A stretch of 64,000 bases of DNA from Cytophagales bacterium (GCA_030448185.1 JAUJNL010000004.1:1-64000), one strand, 5' to 3'; positions 1 to 9,069 are shown, numbered from the stretch's first letter. Made by a program: numbers and translations. Notes: generated by a model not told the origin, from the sequence alone.

Positions 1-1074
1 GTCGTGGTATTTGATGGCGTTGCTGATCAGATTGCCAAAAAGCTGCTGGAGATAGATTTCTTCGGCTATCAGCACCGGCAAGCCCTCCCCCAGGTGAATC
101 TGCATACCAGCCGGAATGCTCAGGGAGTCAATGACACCCCGCAGCAGCTTCTCCATCTGAACGGTGGTTTTTTCCACCTGTTCACGGCCCGATTTGGCGT
201 AAGACAAAATGCCGAAAATAAGCTTATCCATCCGGCGCATCTGCTCCAGCAGCATATCGCAGTACAGACTGGCGCGGTCGTGTTCCGTCACTTCGGGGAT
301 TTTCCGGAGCAGGTTCAAAAAACCTTCAATGTTTTTCAGAGGGGCCTTCAGGTCATGCGACACGGTATAGGCAAACTGCTCCAGTTCCTTGTTCATCTTC
401 CCCAGCAGGGCGTTGGCATCACTGCGCTCCGCCAGCAACTGGGTGATTTCTCCGTTGGACTGCGCCAGATCGGCGTTCAGTTTCCTGATTTCATCCAGCT
501 GGTGATCGGTTTCGATGCTTTTCAGCCGCAGGGCTTCGAGCACATCCAGAATATCCATGTTCTGCTGTTTGATCTCCTCGTAAGGCGAGACATGAATTTC
601 CCGGCGGAATTGTTCCTGCCAGCTTTCCACCACCGCTTTACTGAAAACCGGGTGCCGGACGGGAATCCGGAGGGAAAGCTGCGCCCGGGTGCCTCTGTCC
701 GGATGACTGTCCAGTTGAAACAGATCAACCAGCCGGCGGGAGTGAATGATGCCGCAGCCCTTGGTGCGGATATCCGGATGGGCAACGTTGAGGATGGCAT
801 CCAGGTCCGGAATGCCCCGCCCCCGGTCCGTAATTACGGCAGTGAGGTACAGGCGCCCTTTCTGCTCACCGATGCCGAACTGAATATTACCACTCCCGAC
901 GTGCTCTACCACGTTGCGGCCCATTTCGGAGACGGCAGTGGCAAATTTAGTCTGACTCGGCAGGTTCATACCCGTCAGTGCGCTGAGCTGCCGGGCCCGC
1001 TTGTAGGCCAGCACCACATCCAGTTCATTGGCGAGGGTAAGCTTTACAACGTCCGGATACAGATATTTATCCAT
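1..1074 (-). CDS. Histidine kinase with N-terminal RsbT-like ATPase domain (partial)
   Basis: Minus-strand reading frame that starts at the ATG at 1074 and is still open at the window edge, so the C-terminus is missing. Residues about 10-140 look like an anti-sigma/RsbT-type ATPase domain (SEMGRN, DRGRGIPD, GCGIIHSRR). A coiled-coil linker follows at about 165-230. Then comes a HisKA domain with the phosphoacceptor in VSHDLKAPLKN (His240) and the start of a HATPase_c N-box (GNLISNAIKYHD). It begins 4 bp after the stop of the SpoIIE-fusion gene, so it is the last visible gene of the stressosome operon. The role is inferred: a kinase that couples stressosome output to phosphotransfer. The CheY-like gene at 4034 is one possible partner. 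Open frames on the plus strand here are shadows. Confidence 0.85.
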   Translation of the reverse strand, partial: MDKYLYPDVVKLTLANELDVVLAYKRARQLSALTGMNLPSQTKFATAVSEMGRNVVEHVGSGNIQFGIGEQKGRLYLTAVITDRGRGIPDLDAILNVAHPDIRTKGCGIIHSRRLVDLFQLDSHPDRGTRAQLSLRIPVRHPVFSKAVVESWQEQFRREIHVSPYEEIKQQNMDILDVLEALRLKSIETDHQLDEIRKLNADLAQSNGEITQLLAERSDANALLGKMNKELEQFAYTVSHDLKAPLKNIEGFLNLLRKIPEVTEHDRASLYCDMLLEQMRRMDKLIFGILSYAKSGREQVEKTTVQMEKLLRGVIDSLSIPAGMQIHLGEGLPVLIAEEIYLQQLFGNLISNAIKYHD

Positions 1075-1078
1075 AAAT

Positions 1079-2104
1079 CTACCTTTTGGTTCGGCTGACC
1101 ATTACCAGTACGTCATCCCGTCGCCGGGAAAATTCCTTGTAAAGCACGGCGGCAATCACAGAGGTCGAATGGGTTTTCAGGTCCGGGTATTTATTCAGGT
1201 CCCAGCGTGACTGAATTCCGTCGGAATGCAGTACCAGCAGCGTGGCCGGGCCGCAGTCGAAAAAGTGGTCACTGATATGGCCGGGAAAATTATTACCCAG
1301 AATTCCGTTGTAGGACAAAAGTCCCCTTGTCGCATCGGCAGAAAAAATCCGGCCGCTGATGTTGCCAACCCCGCAGAAACGGAAGCGGCTCTGCTCATTT
1401 TCCAGCACTGCAACCGCACCTACCGCACCGCGGGTGGGGGCAATGGCGGCATGGATGGCCACCAGACACCGGGCCGGTTCAAAACTGGTTTCCTCCAAAA
1501 AGACCTTGATGGCTTCGCGGGCGGCATGCCGGGCCTCGGGGCCGTGACCCAACCCATCCACTGCCAGCAGCGCGTACTGCCCGTCCTTTTCCCGCAACGC
1601 CCAGCCGTCACCGCAAGCCTCTTCTCCGGGTTTGGGCACCATCACTACTCCGGTTTCAAATTCATGGGCCGGACTGCGGCTTCTTGCCGGCCGGGCAGCA
1701 CCGAATAGCCGCGCCAGTACCACGGTGCCGCTGCCCGCCTGGGAATAGAGATCAAACTCATCGGAAAGCCGCCGGATGGCACCAAGCCCTTCCCCCTGCG
1801 ACCCGACAGTAGATACACCGTCCTCGAGCATGCGCGCCGGGTCAGCCATGCCGGGTCCCATGTCGAGGCAAAGCATTTCGATGCCGGCTGCTCCGTTCCG
1901 GTTTACGGCTTTAACCAGCAGTTCACCACCGTTGGTCGCGTGCTTGACCAGGTTGGAAGTCAGTTCGGAGACCACGATATCCACCTTCCCCAGCAGGGCC
2001 GCGCCCAAGCCGTAGCTTTCGGCAAGTTTATGTATGTCTTTCCGGACCGTGTTCAAAAAGCTGCGGTCAGAGAGCAGAAAGCCCTGGTGCGCGTTAAAGT
2101 CCAT
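1079..2104 (-). CDS. RsbT-like ATPase / SpoIIE-type PP2C phosphatase fusion (RsbX-like)
   Basis: 341-residue cytoplasmic protein with two parts. The N-terminal half (about 1-135) is an RsbT/anti-sigma-type HATPase domain with an N-box (VSELTSNLVKHA) and a GQG-type glycine stretch (GSQGEGLGAIRR). The C-terminal half (about 150-341) is a SpoIIE/RsbX-type metal-dependent phosphatase (GDGWALREKDG, LAVDGLGHGPEA, LLVLHSDGI). In known stressosomes RsbX dephosphorylates RsbR and RsbS to reset signalling, and this gene occupies the RsbX slot. Its start overlaps the end of rsbT by 11 bp, which suggests translational coupling. The fused ATPase domain may let it dock on the STAS proteins as RsbT does (inference). 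Confidence 0.85.
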   Translation of the reverse strand: MDFNAHQGFLLSDRSFLNTVRKDIHKLAESYGLGAALLGKVDIVVSELTSNLVKHATNGGELLVKAVNRNGAAGIEMLCLDMGPGMADPARMLEDGVSTVGSQGEGLGAIRRLSDEFDLYSQAGSGTVVLARLFGAARPARSRSPAHEFETGVVMVPKPGEEACGDGWALREKDGQYALLAVDGLGHGPEARHAAREAIKVFLEETSFEPARCLVAIHAAIAPTRGAVGAVAVLENEQSRFRFCGVGNISGRIFSADATRGLLSYNGILGNNFPGHISDHFFDCGPATLLVLHSDGIQSRWDLNKYPDLKTHSTSVIAAVLYKEFSRRRDDVLVMVSRTKR

Positions 2105-2507
2105 TTTTCCAGCGGATTACGGTAACGGTGGTACCTTTGCCCACTTCACTTGTGATCGAAAATTCATTCACCAGCCGTTTGGCTCCGGGCAATCCGAGAC
2201 CAAGGCTTTTGCCGGTGGTATAACCGTCCTGCATGGCCAGCCCGATGTCGGCAATACCCGGACCTTCGTCGGCAAAGGTGAGCCGCACGCCAGTCACCTT
2301 GTCTCCCAACACTACTTCCAGCGTGACTGTACCTCCCCCGGCGTAGCGGAGCATGTTGCGCACCAGTTCACTGGCCGCCGTAATGAGTTTGGTCTGCCCC
2401 AGCAGACTCATCCCTATTTTGACTGCCAGTTCTTTCACCCGGTTCCGGAGGGTCACAACATCCTGTTCTCTGGTAATTTGAATGAGGTCTTTACTCAGAG
2501 TTATCAT
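2094..2507 (-). CDS. rsbT: RsbT serine/threonine switch kinase
   Basis: 137 residues from the ATG at 2507 (MITLSKDLIQ). This start is preferred over the upstream ATG at 2531 because the shorter protein matches family length. It is a single GHKL-type ATPase domain: N-box ASELVRNMLRYAGGG, G1 FADEGPGI, G2 GKSLGLGLPGAKRL, then KGTTVTV. RsbT phosphorylates RsbS and RsbR in the stressosome and, when released, activates a downstream partner. It overlaps rsbS by 17 bp and the phosphatase fusion by 11 bp, so the operon is tightly coupled. No RsbU or sigma-B gene is visible in the window, so the downstream target differs from that of Bacillus. Confidence 0.9.
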   Translation of the reverse strand: MITLSKDLIQITREQDVVTLRNRVKELAVKIGMSLLGQTKLITAASELVRNMLRYAGGGTVTLEVVLGDKVTGVRLTFADEGPGIADIGLAMQDGYTTGKSLGLGLPGAKRLVNEFSITSEVGKGTTVTVIRWKNGL

Positions 2508-2889
2508 AAAGCTGCCCCCCTCCCCCTGCATCGCTGCCCAGTCTTTTATGCAGGAGTTCCATGCCTTTTTCCACGTTGAGCGCCGTGTGTACGCCCGCCA
2601 GGGTGAGACCCAGTTCCACCAGCGTAATCGCTACCGCCGGCTGCATGCCTACTACTACGGTTTGGGCATCCACAATGCGCGATATCGTGGCAATATTGTT
2701 CAGGATCCGGCCCATGAAGGAGTCAACAAGGCCTACGGCGGAAATGTCGATCAGAACACCGCGGGTATTGGTTTCGCTGACCATGCGGATCAGGTCGGTT
2801 TCGAGGTTGAGGGCAAGCCGGTCGTAAAGGTCCACCTGAATGGTAACCAGCAGAAAAGAGCCCATTTTAAGTATCGGTATCCGGTCCAT
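2491..2889 (-). CDS. rsbS: RsbS STAS-domain stressosome scaffold
   Basis: 132 residues from the ATG at 2889 (MDRIPILKMG). The longer open frame back to 3024 lies inside rsbR and is rejected. It is one STAS domain. The phosphoacceptor loop VLIDISAVGLVDSFMG places Ser57 where RsbT phosphorylates Ser59 of Bacillus RsbS. Conserved GMQPAVAITLVELG follows. The gene sits 7 bp after rsbR and overlaps rsbT, matching the classical rsbRST order. Function is inferred from family and context and is well supported. Confidence 0.9.
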   Translation of the reverse strand: MDRIPILKMGSFLLVTIQVDLYDRLALNLETDLIRMVSETNTRGVLIDISAVGLVDSFMGRILNNIATISRIVDAQTVVVGMQPAVAITLVELGLTLAGVHTALNVEKGMELLHKRLGSDAGGGGQLYDNSE

Positions 2890-2896
2890 AGCTTTC

Positions 2897-3751
2897 CTAT
2901 TTTCTCTCTCCTTTGCGTACTTCCAGATTAAGCATCTGGAAGGCCAGCTTAAGGGCGCTGGCAAGGGTCGTTTTGGTTTTGATGTTGGAAAGGTCAATGC
3001 CCAGGTGCACGATGGTCTGGGCAATTTCAGGACGGATGCCGCTGATGATGCACTCGGCCCCCATGAGCCGGGTGGCGCTCACCGTTTTGATCAGATGCTG
3101 GGCCACGAGGGAATCCACGGCGGGCACGCCCGAAATGTCCAGAATGGCAATGCTGCTGCCCGTCGCGACGATTTCCTGCAGCAGGCTTTCCATCACGGTT
3201 TGGGTGCGCATGCTGTCCAGGGTACCGATAATCGGCAGGGCGACCACGCCTTCCCAGACCTGGATCACGGGCGTGGAGATTTCGCTGATCTCGTCCGTCT
3301 GGCGCATGATCACTTCCTCGCGGCCCTTGATAAAGGTTTCGAAGGTAGTGATGCTCAGGCTGTCGAGCAGTTGGTTAAGTTCTCTGGCCGATTCGTAGAG
3401 CAGCCGGGCGTCGCCGGCAAATTTCTTGTCAAGTACCTCGGCAAGGGTTTGTTTGAGGCTGAGAACGTAGGTAGCCGTTTCGCGCGGGGTAAAACCCTGC
3501 CTCGCCCGGTATATGGACACTTCACTGATAATATCGGAAACGGACTCGTGCTCCTGGGACTCCGTATTTTTAAAATTATCGCTGGCAATTACTTTAAGCA
3601 CTGCCAACAACAACTCTTCGGACTGCTGGCGGGACTTCTCATTGGACATGAGTTCTTCCCTCAGGATATGATCCTCGGCCAGATTTGTCATCCACTGGGT
3701 TAATATGCTTTGTTTATTTTTTTCCAGGAATTTGGTCACTTCTGATTGCAT
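2897..3751 (-). CDS. rsbR: RsbR-type stressosome sensor (RsbRD N-domain + STAS)
   Basis: 284 residues. Residues about 1-145 are all-helical and resemble an RsbRD-type N-terminal sensory domain, not the globin-like one of Bacillus RsbRA. Residues about 160-275 are a STAS domain with AILDISGVPAVDSLVA and GIRPEIAQTIVHLGID. Ser214 lies where RsbR proteins carry the first phosphoacceptor threonine (T171 in Bacillus). Thr246 lies in the second phosphoacceptor loop. First gene of the minus-strand rsbR-rsbS-rsbT-phosphatase-kinase operon. Its promoter should lie in the divergent region 3752-4033, which it shares with the receiver gene on the other strand. The sensed signal cannot be read from the sequence. 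Confidence 0.88.
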   Translation of the reverse strand: MQSEVTKFLEKNKQSILTQWMTNLAEDHILREELMSNEKSRQQSEELLLAVLKVIASDNFKNTESQEHESVSDIISEVSIYRARQGFTPRETATYVLSLKQTLAEVLDKKFAGDARLLYESARELNQLLDSLSITTFETFIKGREEVIMRQTDEISEISTPVIQVWEGVVALPIIGTLDSMRTQTVMESLLQEIVATGSSIAILDISGVPAVDSLVAQHLIKTVSATRLMGAECIISGIRPEIAQTIVHLGIDLSNIKTKTTLASALKLAFQMLNLEVRKGERK

Positions 3752-4033
3752 GTGTTTCGGGTTGAGGATGAGGTTTTCCTGAAAGTTAAAAGGCGCAAAA
3801 GGGTGGTTCAGGCATCAAAAAGATCTGCCGGGTCCGGGCCGGCCATACTGAAAGAGCAGCCCGGCTGAAAATTTCATAGAAGTATGTATATGTAATGTTA
3901 AACAAATTGCCCCTAAAACACGTAAGGTATACACGTATTTGTCCCCGCGCTGCTGTTTTATCCCAAAAACAGGCAACCGGGCAGCGAAATAAAGCAGCAG
4001 TAAACGGATTCATTTCAACTTTTTCCCTTCCCG

Positions 4034-4435
4034 ATGACCCGATGGAATACGGTTTTACTCGTGGACGATGATCCGGCCAGCAGTTTCCTTTCGCTGGAGA
4101 CCCTGGAAGAGCTGGCTGTCAGCAACCGTATATTTACCATCTTCAACGGCGAAGAAGCTCTCCGTTTCGTGGAAACCCACTGCGGAAATCCGGACCCGGA
4201 ACTGTCGTGTTTCTGCCCCATGCTGATTCTGCTGGACATTAACATGCCGGTCATGACCGGGTTTGAGTTTCTGGAAAGGTTCTGCCGGTTGCCTGCCCCG
4301 TTCCGGAACGGCGTTCAGATCGTGCTGCTTACCACCTCCACCCGTGAGACCGACCGGTTGCAGGCCCGCAAGTACCACGTGCGGCACTACCTTGAAAAAC
4401 CGCTCACCGCGGAGAAACTCCTTCCCATCCTGTAA
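4034..4435 (+). CDS. Single-domain CheY-like response regulator
   Basis: 133 residues, receiver domain only, of the Rcp1/cyanobacterial-phytochrome partner type. Acidic pocket LLVDDDPAS, phosphoacceptor Asp68 in ILLDINMPVMTG, Thr100/Thr101 after VLL, and Lys122 in YLEKPLT are all present. There is no output domain, so it presumably acts by protein contact or as a phosphorelay intermediate. It is divergent from the stressosome operon across about 280 bp. The incomplete kinase at the left edge is a plausible partner, by proximity only. Confidence 0.85.
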   Translation: MTRWNTVLLVDDDPASSFLSLETLEELAVSNRIFTIFNGEEALRFVETHCGNPDPELSCFCPMLILLDINMPVMTGFEFLERFCRLPAPFRNGVQIVLLTTSTRETDRLQARKYHVRHYLEKPLTAEKLLPIL

Positions 4436-4555
4436 CCTTTACATCTGCCGGATAAAAAAGGTCCGTACAATGCCGGTCAACCGGAAGGCTGAATCTATTG
4501 CAGGTTCTCTTTTTCTGCCTTTCCCATCACCACGGATGCGGTGATAAAAGATTGG

Positions 4556-4589
4556 CAAAAACAAGCCCCTGTCCGGAGGATCAGGGGCT
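4556..4589 (-). terminator. Rho-independent terminator of the helicase operon
   Basis: AGCCCCT (4564-4570) pairs with AGGGGCT (4583-4589), and a run of A just left of the stem reads as a U-tract on the minus strand. It lies about 60 bp past the stop of the 93-residue gene. Confidence 0.7.
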
Positions 4590-4650
4590 GATGTCGAATA
4601 ACGGGCAACTGATAACCAAGAACTACTTAAAACAGTGCCGGGACCGGTGA

Positions 4651-4932
4651 TCAGTAACCTTCCGGCTGCACGGATGCGTCCAGTTCTTCGACCACGTTCC
4701 AACTGCGGTGAAACTCAGTCCAGTTGTCATGGATAATGCTCCGGATGCCGGTTACGGCGGCGTATTCGGGCTCACTGCCGGTCATGCCGGTAATTACCTC
4801 TACCTCGACCAGCACGTGTTTGGAAACCGGGTTCTGGGCATAGGTAATTTCGTAGGTTTTGTTCAGGACGGAAATGAATCCACCGGAACCAAGTCCGGTC
4901 AGGGTCCCTTTCAGATGCGCTTTTGCTTTCAT
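4651..4932 (-). CDS. Conserved-looking hypothetical protein, 93 residues
   Basis: Unrecognised small soluble protein. The N-terminus is glycine-rich (KGTLTGLGSGGFISVLNK), followed by an alternating strand-like stretch (HVLVEVEVITG) and an acidic C-terminus. It starts 18 bp after the helicase stop on the same strand and precedes a good terminator, so it is probably co-transcribed with the helicase. Reality as a gene is supported by operon position and terminator only. No function is proposed. Confidence 0.6.
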   Translation of the reverse strand: MKAKAHLKGTLTGLGSGGFISVLNKTYEITYAQNPVSKHVLVEVEVITGMTGSEPEYAAVTGIRSIIHDNWTEFHRSWNVVEELDASVQPEGY

Positions 4933-4950
4933 ACTCTTCTTTTATGTAAT

Positions 4951-6198
4951 CTAACGTGAATTAGCTCTTCTTCTACCCGACCAGCTGCTGCCCGCAGCTT
5001 TCGGAGCCTGTGAGGAGGCCCGGTTGCCCGATTGTCCACGGTTGCCCGGCTGCGGTTTGGCGGCTGGCGGAGCCGGATTGTTTCCGGCCGGATACGGATG
5101 GTCCGTGCTGACCGGCAGCGTTTTAGAGATCAGCTTGTTGATCTGCTTCAGGTAATCCCGCTCTTCTGCATCGCAGAACGAAAGGGCAATTCCGCTGGAA
5201 CCGGCCCGGCCCGTACGGCCGATCCGGTGTACGTAGGTTTCGGGTTCGTTGGGAATTTCGTAATTGATCACGTGCGAAAGCTCCTCGATGTCAATGCCCC
5301 TTGCGGCAATATCCGTAGCCACCAGTACGCGGATCTGCCCTGCCTTGAAGCTGGCCAGGGCCCGCTGGCGGGCATTCTGCGACTTGTCGCCGTGAATGGC
5401 ATCGGCGGTAATGCCGGACTTGTTGAGGTCCTTGGCTACGCGGTCGGCACCGTGCTTGGTGCGGGTAAACACCAGGGCGGCCGGAATAGACTTTTCCTTC
5501 AGCAGGTGAATCAGCAGGGCTTTCTTGTCGGTTTTATCCACCAGGTAAACCAGTTGCGATACCTTTTCGGCGGTGGAAGAAACCGGCGTAACCTCCACAT
5601 GCACGGGGTCGCGGAGGATGGTACCCGCCAGTTTTTCAATTTCAGACGGCATGGTTGCCGAAAAGAACAGCGACTGCCGTTTGGCGGGCAGTTTGGCAAT
5701 CAGTTTCTTGATGTCGTGGATAAAGCCCATGTCCAGCATGCGGTCGGCCTCGTCGAGCACAAACATTTCAATGTTGCGGAGGCTGATAAATCCCTGATTC
5801 ATCAGGTCAAGCAGACGACCCGGAGTGGCAATCAGCACATCCACCCCCTGCCGGAGGGCAGTGGTCTGGGCGTGCTGCGATACGCCACCAAAAACGACGG
5901 TGTGGCGGATGCGGGTGTTTCTGCCGTAAGCGGCAAAACTTTCGCCGATCTGAATGGCCAGTTCGCGGGTAGGTGTGACGACCAGCGCCCTGATTGGCCG
6001 GGGACCGTTGCCGGAACCGGCTGCCGTGTGGAGCATCTGGATGATGGGAATGGCGAAAGCCGCCGTTTTACCGGTACCCGTCTGGGCACAGCCGAGCAGG
6101 TCGCGGCCTTCCAGCAGTACGGGAATGGCTCTTTGCTGAATAGGCGTAGGGGTAGTATATCCCTCATCCGTAAGGGCACGGAGAATGGGATCAATCAA
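4951..6198 (-). CDS. rhlE: DEAD-box RNA helicase, RhlE type
   Basis: About 415 residues. Helicase motifs run in order: Q motif ([12 protein letters not shown]), I AQTGTGKT, Ia TPTRELA, Ib [59 protein letters not shown]. The tail is Gly/Arg/Ser-rich and basic, typical of RhlE proteins of this phylum. It unwinds short RNA duplexes, usually in ribosome assembly or cold adaptation. The start is uncertain. The frame opens with TTG at 6198, but FQNLQL is encoded upstream in the same frame, and the natural ATG at 6218 is one base out of frame. Either a one-base loss in the TTT run occurred or a non-ATG start is used. An IS1-type element lies 42 bp upstream of the TTG. Confidence 0.9.
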   Translation of the reverse strand: MIDPILRALTDEGYTTPTPIQQRAIPVLLEGRDLLGCAQTGTGKTAAFAIPIIQMLHTAAGSGNGPRPIRALVVTPTRELAIQIGESFAAYGRNTRIRHTVVFGGVSQHAQTTALRQGVDVLIATPGRLLDLMNQGFISLRNIEMFVLDEADRMLDMGFIHDIKKLIAKLPAKRQSLFFSATMPSEIEKLAGTILRDPVHVEVTPVSSTAEKVSQLVYLVDKTDKKALLIHLLKEKSIPAALVFTRTKHGADRVAKDLNKSGITADAIHGDKSQNARQRALASFKAGQIRVLVATDIAARGIDIEELSHVINYEIPNEPETYVHRIGRTGRAGSSGIALSFCDAEERDYLKQINKLISKTLPVSTDHPYPAGNNPAPPAAKPQPGNRGQSGNRASSQAPKAAGSSWSGRRRANSR

Positions 6199-6240
6199 TT
6201 GTAAATTCTGAAAGACATAAAGGAAAACAGATTTTGAATT

Positions 6241-7038
6241 GGTAGTGGTTAAGTAGAGACTGATTTACTGAGGTTGTAGCGGACAATGAAAAGGCGGATG
6301 ACGAGTTCATTGTAAAAGTCAGATTTAGAAAAAAGAAAGCGTCTTTCGGGTAAGTCTACCCATCCACTGACGGATGGTATTGTTCCAGCGTTCCATGTGG
6401 TTAGTTTGACCGGATTCTTTGCCTACTTTCTGATGCTGCCCGGTCTGCTGATAGATAAAAATTGTATGCTTCCCAGAAATCGGAAAAGCTGGTCTGGCAG
6501 CGTAATCTTTCGGGAATTCTTTGCCAAAGTATCTTACAACTCTCCATACTATGGTCCCCAATAAAAGCAATGATTTTACGTGTTTTCCGGCTGATTACCG
6601 TCCAGAGCCAGCGCTTTTGGCTTTTTTTTGACAAAGTGCTGCAATTCGTCATACTCAGCACATCCTGCTCAGTAGGCACATCACCCAAGGTAGCCTCCAG
6701 ATCCGGATGCTTTTCGCCTTGCTGCCTGAGCCAGGCAGAGACCGTTTGCCGGGCTACGCCAAAACGCGTTCAATACCCCGCATACTGGGTCTTTCAAAAT
6801 AGGCTTTCAGAATCTTCTTTGCGCTCTTCACTATAGCGGGGAGCTGCATCCAAAGTGCCGTATCTGTCACAGCCATTACAGTAATACTTTTGCTTACCGT
6901 TTTTCTTATTATGGCCGTTGCTCACTAAGTCAATACTACCGCAATGAGGACATGCCTTGGTAATCTGAATCATATGCTTTTTAAACCTTTCTTCCTAAGT
7001 TACCAATTTCTAAAATCAGCCTCTACTTAACCACTACC
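6241..7038 (-). mobile_element. IS1-family insertion sequence (798 bp)
   Basis: Bounded by 26-bp inverted repeats with one mismatch: the left starts GGTAGTGGTTAAGTAGAG and the right is its complement ending at 7038. Both sides carry the same 8-bp target duplication, TTTGAATT (6233-6240 and 7039-7046). Length, repeat form and 8-bp duplication fit the IS1 family. It separates the helicase gene from its original upstream region and may have replaced its promoter. Confidence 0.88.
6325..6973 (-). pseudogene. IS1-family transposase (InsA/InsB type), frameshifted
   Basis: Begins with an InsA-type zinc finger (MIQITKACPHCGS, then YYCNGCDRYG) and ends with the InsB signature GKESGQTNHMERWNNTIRQ and RKTLSFF. 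The reading frame changes at least four times: near 6815 (KAYFERPSMRG versus a stop), near 6770 (GTTTTGGCG, one T short of reading VFGVARQ), at the A8 run near 6630, and near 6430. IS1 normally uses one programmed -1 shift. These are more numerous and not all -1, so the copy is probably dead despite its intact ends. Confidence 0.8.
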
Positions 7039-7046
7039 TTTGAATT

Positions 7047-7601
7047 ATGGGTTTTAAATTCTGAATGAAAATGACATCGCTTTGAAGCTGAATGGCTGAT
7101 CATCTGTCATTCAAAATGTATCATTTGCGTCGGCCCAACAGGTGTTGAAGCTTAAAAAGACGGGCTAACGATATCCGGTTCTATATGCAGAAGAGGCAGA
7201 GAGAGGAGGAAAAATTAGCCGGTGGTTTAAACCGCGTCCAATTGCAAAGGTACTCATTTTTATTTGGAACCGGGGAAATCCCTTTAAAGTTCAATTTTCC
7301 GTTTTTTGTGCAAACAAATTTCCGGGCTCCTACCGATAACAGGCGCACATGCCGGACACCGGCACCGGCCGGACGGGAAGGGGAATGTTGGTAATGTCTC
7401 TATCAGGTCCGGTGCTGTTTCTCATGTTCCAACCACGGCCAGTATGTGGACGATGGTTTTGACAGTCTGTCTGACGGGTAAAGACTACTTTCTGCCACCT
7501 CATGGCTTCTATTTTCAGATCCGCCTTGCATAATCCGGTGAAAATTCCGCATCTTAAGGCGGCCCCCGGGCTGAACAAACCCTAACCTATTCCTACACCG
7601 C
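7047..7601. other. Intergenic region, nothing recognised
   Basis: About 550 bp between the IS1 element and the oxidoreductase. The small open frames on either strand show no recognisable motif and overlap each other. The oxidoreductase promoter should be here, but I cannot point to a convincing -33/-7 pair. Confidence 0.5.
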
Positions 7602-8972
7602 ATGGATGCTTTCAACATCAACCGCCGCCGTTTCCTGCACGGCGCATCAGCCTCACTGGCCCTTTCCACTTTTGGTCTGCCGGGTCTTGATTTTGTCAAT
7701 CCGCCCAAGCCCTACCGGGTGGCCCTGATCGGCACGGGCTGGTACGGCAAAAGTGATCTGTTCCGGCTGCTCCAGGTGGCGCCGGCAGAAGTGGCAGCCC
7801 TCTCCGATCCGGATCAAAATATATTGCAGGCCGCGGCCAGACTGGTGAGCGGGCGGCAGAAGTCCGGCAAAACACCCCGCCTCTACACCGACCACCGGAA
7901 ATTATTAGCCGAAAACAAACTGGATATCGTCATCATCGGTTCGCCGGACCACTGGCACGCCCTCCAGACCATCGACGCCCTCAAGGCGGGGTCGCATGTG
8001 TATGTACAGAAACCGACCAGCGTGGACGTGATGGAAGGTGAAGCAATGGTAGCCGCCGCCCGGAAATACAACCGGGTGGTGCAGGTGGGTACCCAGCGCA
8101 AAAGCACGCCGCACCTGATTGACGCCAAAAAGAACATTGTGGATGCGGGTCTGCTGGGGAAAGTGTCGCACGTGGAGATGTGCTGCTATTTTCACATGCG
8201 GGCCAATGGCAATCCGCCGGTCGAACCGGTACCGGCTTTCTTTGATTACGATATGTGGACCGGCCCCGCTCCGCTGCGTCCCTACGACGGCCTGCCCCAC
8301 ATCCGGTGGTGGCGTACCTTCATGGAATACGGCAACGGCATCATGGGCGATATGTGTGTGCACATGTTTGACACGGTCCGCTGGATGATGGGCCTCGGCT
8401 GGCCGAAGCGGATCAGTTCCACCGGCGGCATCTACGTGCAGAAGGATGGCAAATCAAACATAGCCGACACCCAGTCGGCGGTATTCGAATACGACGGACT
8501 CAACTGCGTATGGCAGCACCGTTCGTGGGGGACGCCAGCCAATCCGGAGTACCCGTGGTCGTTTACCCTCTTCGGGGAAAAAGGCACCCTGACCGGCAGC
8601 ACGATGCAGTATGACTTTATTCCGATGGACAAAGCCGGCCAGAAGATCCACAAGGATGTCGTGTACGAGAAGGAAAAATACCCTGAAGATCTTAAAGAGG
8701 AAAAGATTGAACTGAACGCGGCACCGGCTACCCGGCTGCACATGCTGGACTTCCTCGCCGCCATCGGGCAGGGAAGCCGGCCGGTGGCTGACATTGAAGA
8801 AGGTCACATCTCCACGGCAAGCTGCATCCTTGCCAATTTGTCCATGCAAACGGGCCGGCCACTGGTGTACGACCCGCAGAAGCGTATTATCGTGGATGAT
8901 TCAGAGGCGACCGGGCTGCTTCAGCGGCCTTACCGCCAGCCGTGGGAACATCCCCTGCCGGACCGGGTGTAG
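7602..8972 (+). CDS. Gfo/Idh/MocA-family oxidoreductase with Tat signal
   Basis: 456 residues. The N-terminus has a twin-arginine signal (NRRRFLHGASASLALSTFG), so export to the periplasm is likely. The Rossmann NAD(P)-binding site follows (VALIGTGWYGKSDLF), then IIGSPDHWHA and the catalytic-lysine loop YVQKPTSVDV, where most family members have EKP. Later hallmarks are VGTQRKSTPH, GDMCVHMFDTVRWMMGLG and the substrate-domain tail DIEEGHISTASCILANLS. Such secreted oxidoreductases are very common in Bacteroidota and act on sugars or sugar derivatives. The actual substrate is unknown. It appears monocistronic. Confidence 0.9.
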   Translation: MDAFNINRRRFLHGASASLALSTFGLPGLDFVNPPKPYRVALIGTGWYGKSDLFRLLQVAPAEVAALSDPDQNILQAAARLVSGRQKSGKTPRLYTDHRKLLAENKLDIVIIGSPDHWHALQTIDALKAGSHVYVQKPTSVDVMEGEAMVAAARKYNRVVQVGTQRKSTPHLIDAKKNIVDAGLLGKVSHVEMCCYFHMRANGNPPVEPVPAFFDYDMWTGPAPLRPYDGLPHIRWWRTFMEYGNGIMGDMCVHMFDTVRWMMGLGWPKRISSTGGIYVQKDGKSNIADTQSAVFEYDGLNCVWQHRSWGTPANPEYPWSFTLFGEKGTLTGSTMQYDFIPMDKAGQKIHKDVVYEKEKYPEDLKEEKIELNAAPATRLHMLDFLAAIGQGSRPVADIEEGHISTASCILANLSMQTGRPLVYDPQKRIIVDDSEATGLLQRPYRQPWEHPLPDRV

Positions 8973-9069
8973 GGTGGGAGTTGATCGTTATTGGTTATTC
9001 GTTGTTCGATTTTGCCGCCAGCATGAGCCTTGTGGCAGCGTGGGGGAAGTCTGGTTATTCAGGGGAAAT

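Noticed and set aside
4-1098. Long plus-strand open frame of 364 codons
   Set aside because: It is the shadow of the minus-strand kinase, which has clear HisKA and ATPase motifs; the plus translation has none.
5032-6204. 390-codon plus-strand open frame opposite the helicase
   Set aside because: Antisense shadow of RhlE; no domain features.
6600-6690. Programmed -1 frameshifting to express IS1 InsAB
   Set aside because: The A8 run is present, but joining the conserved pieces needs a +1 change, and three further frame changes would remain.
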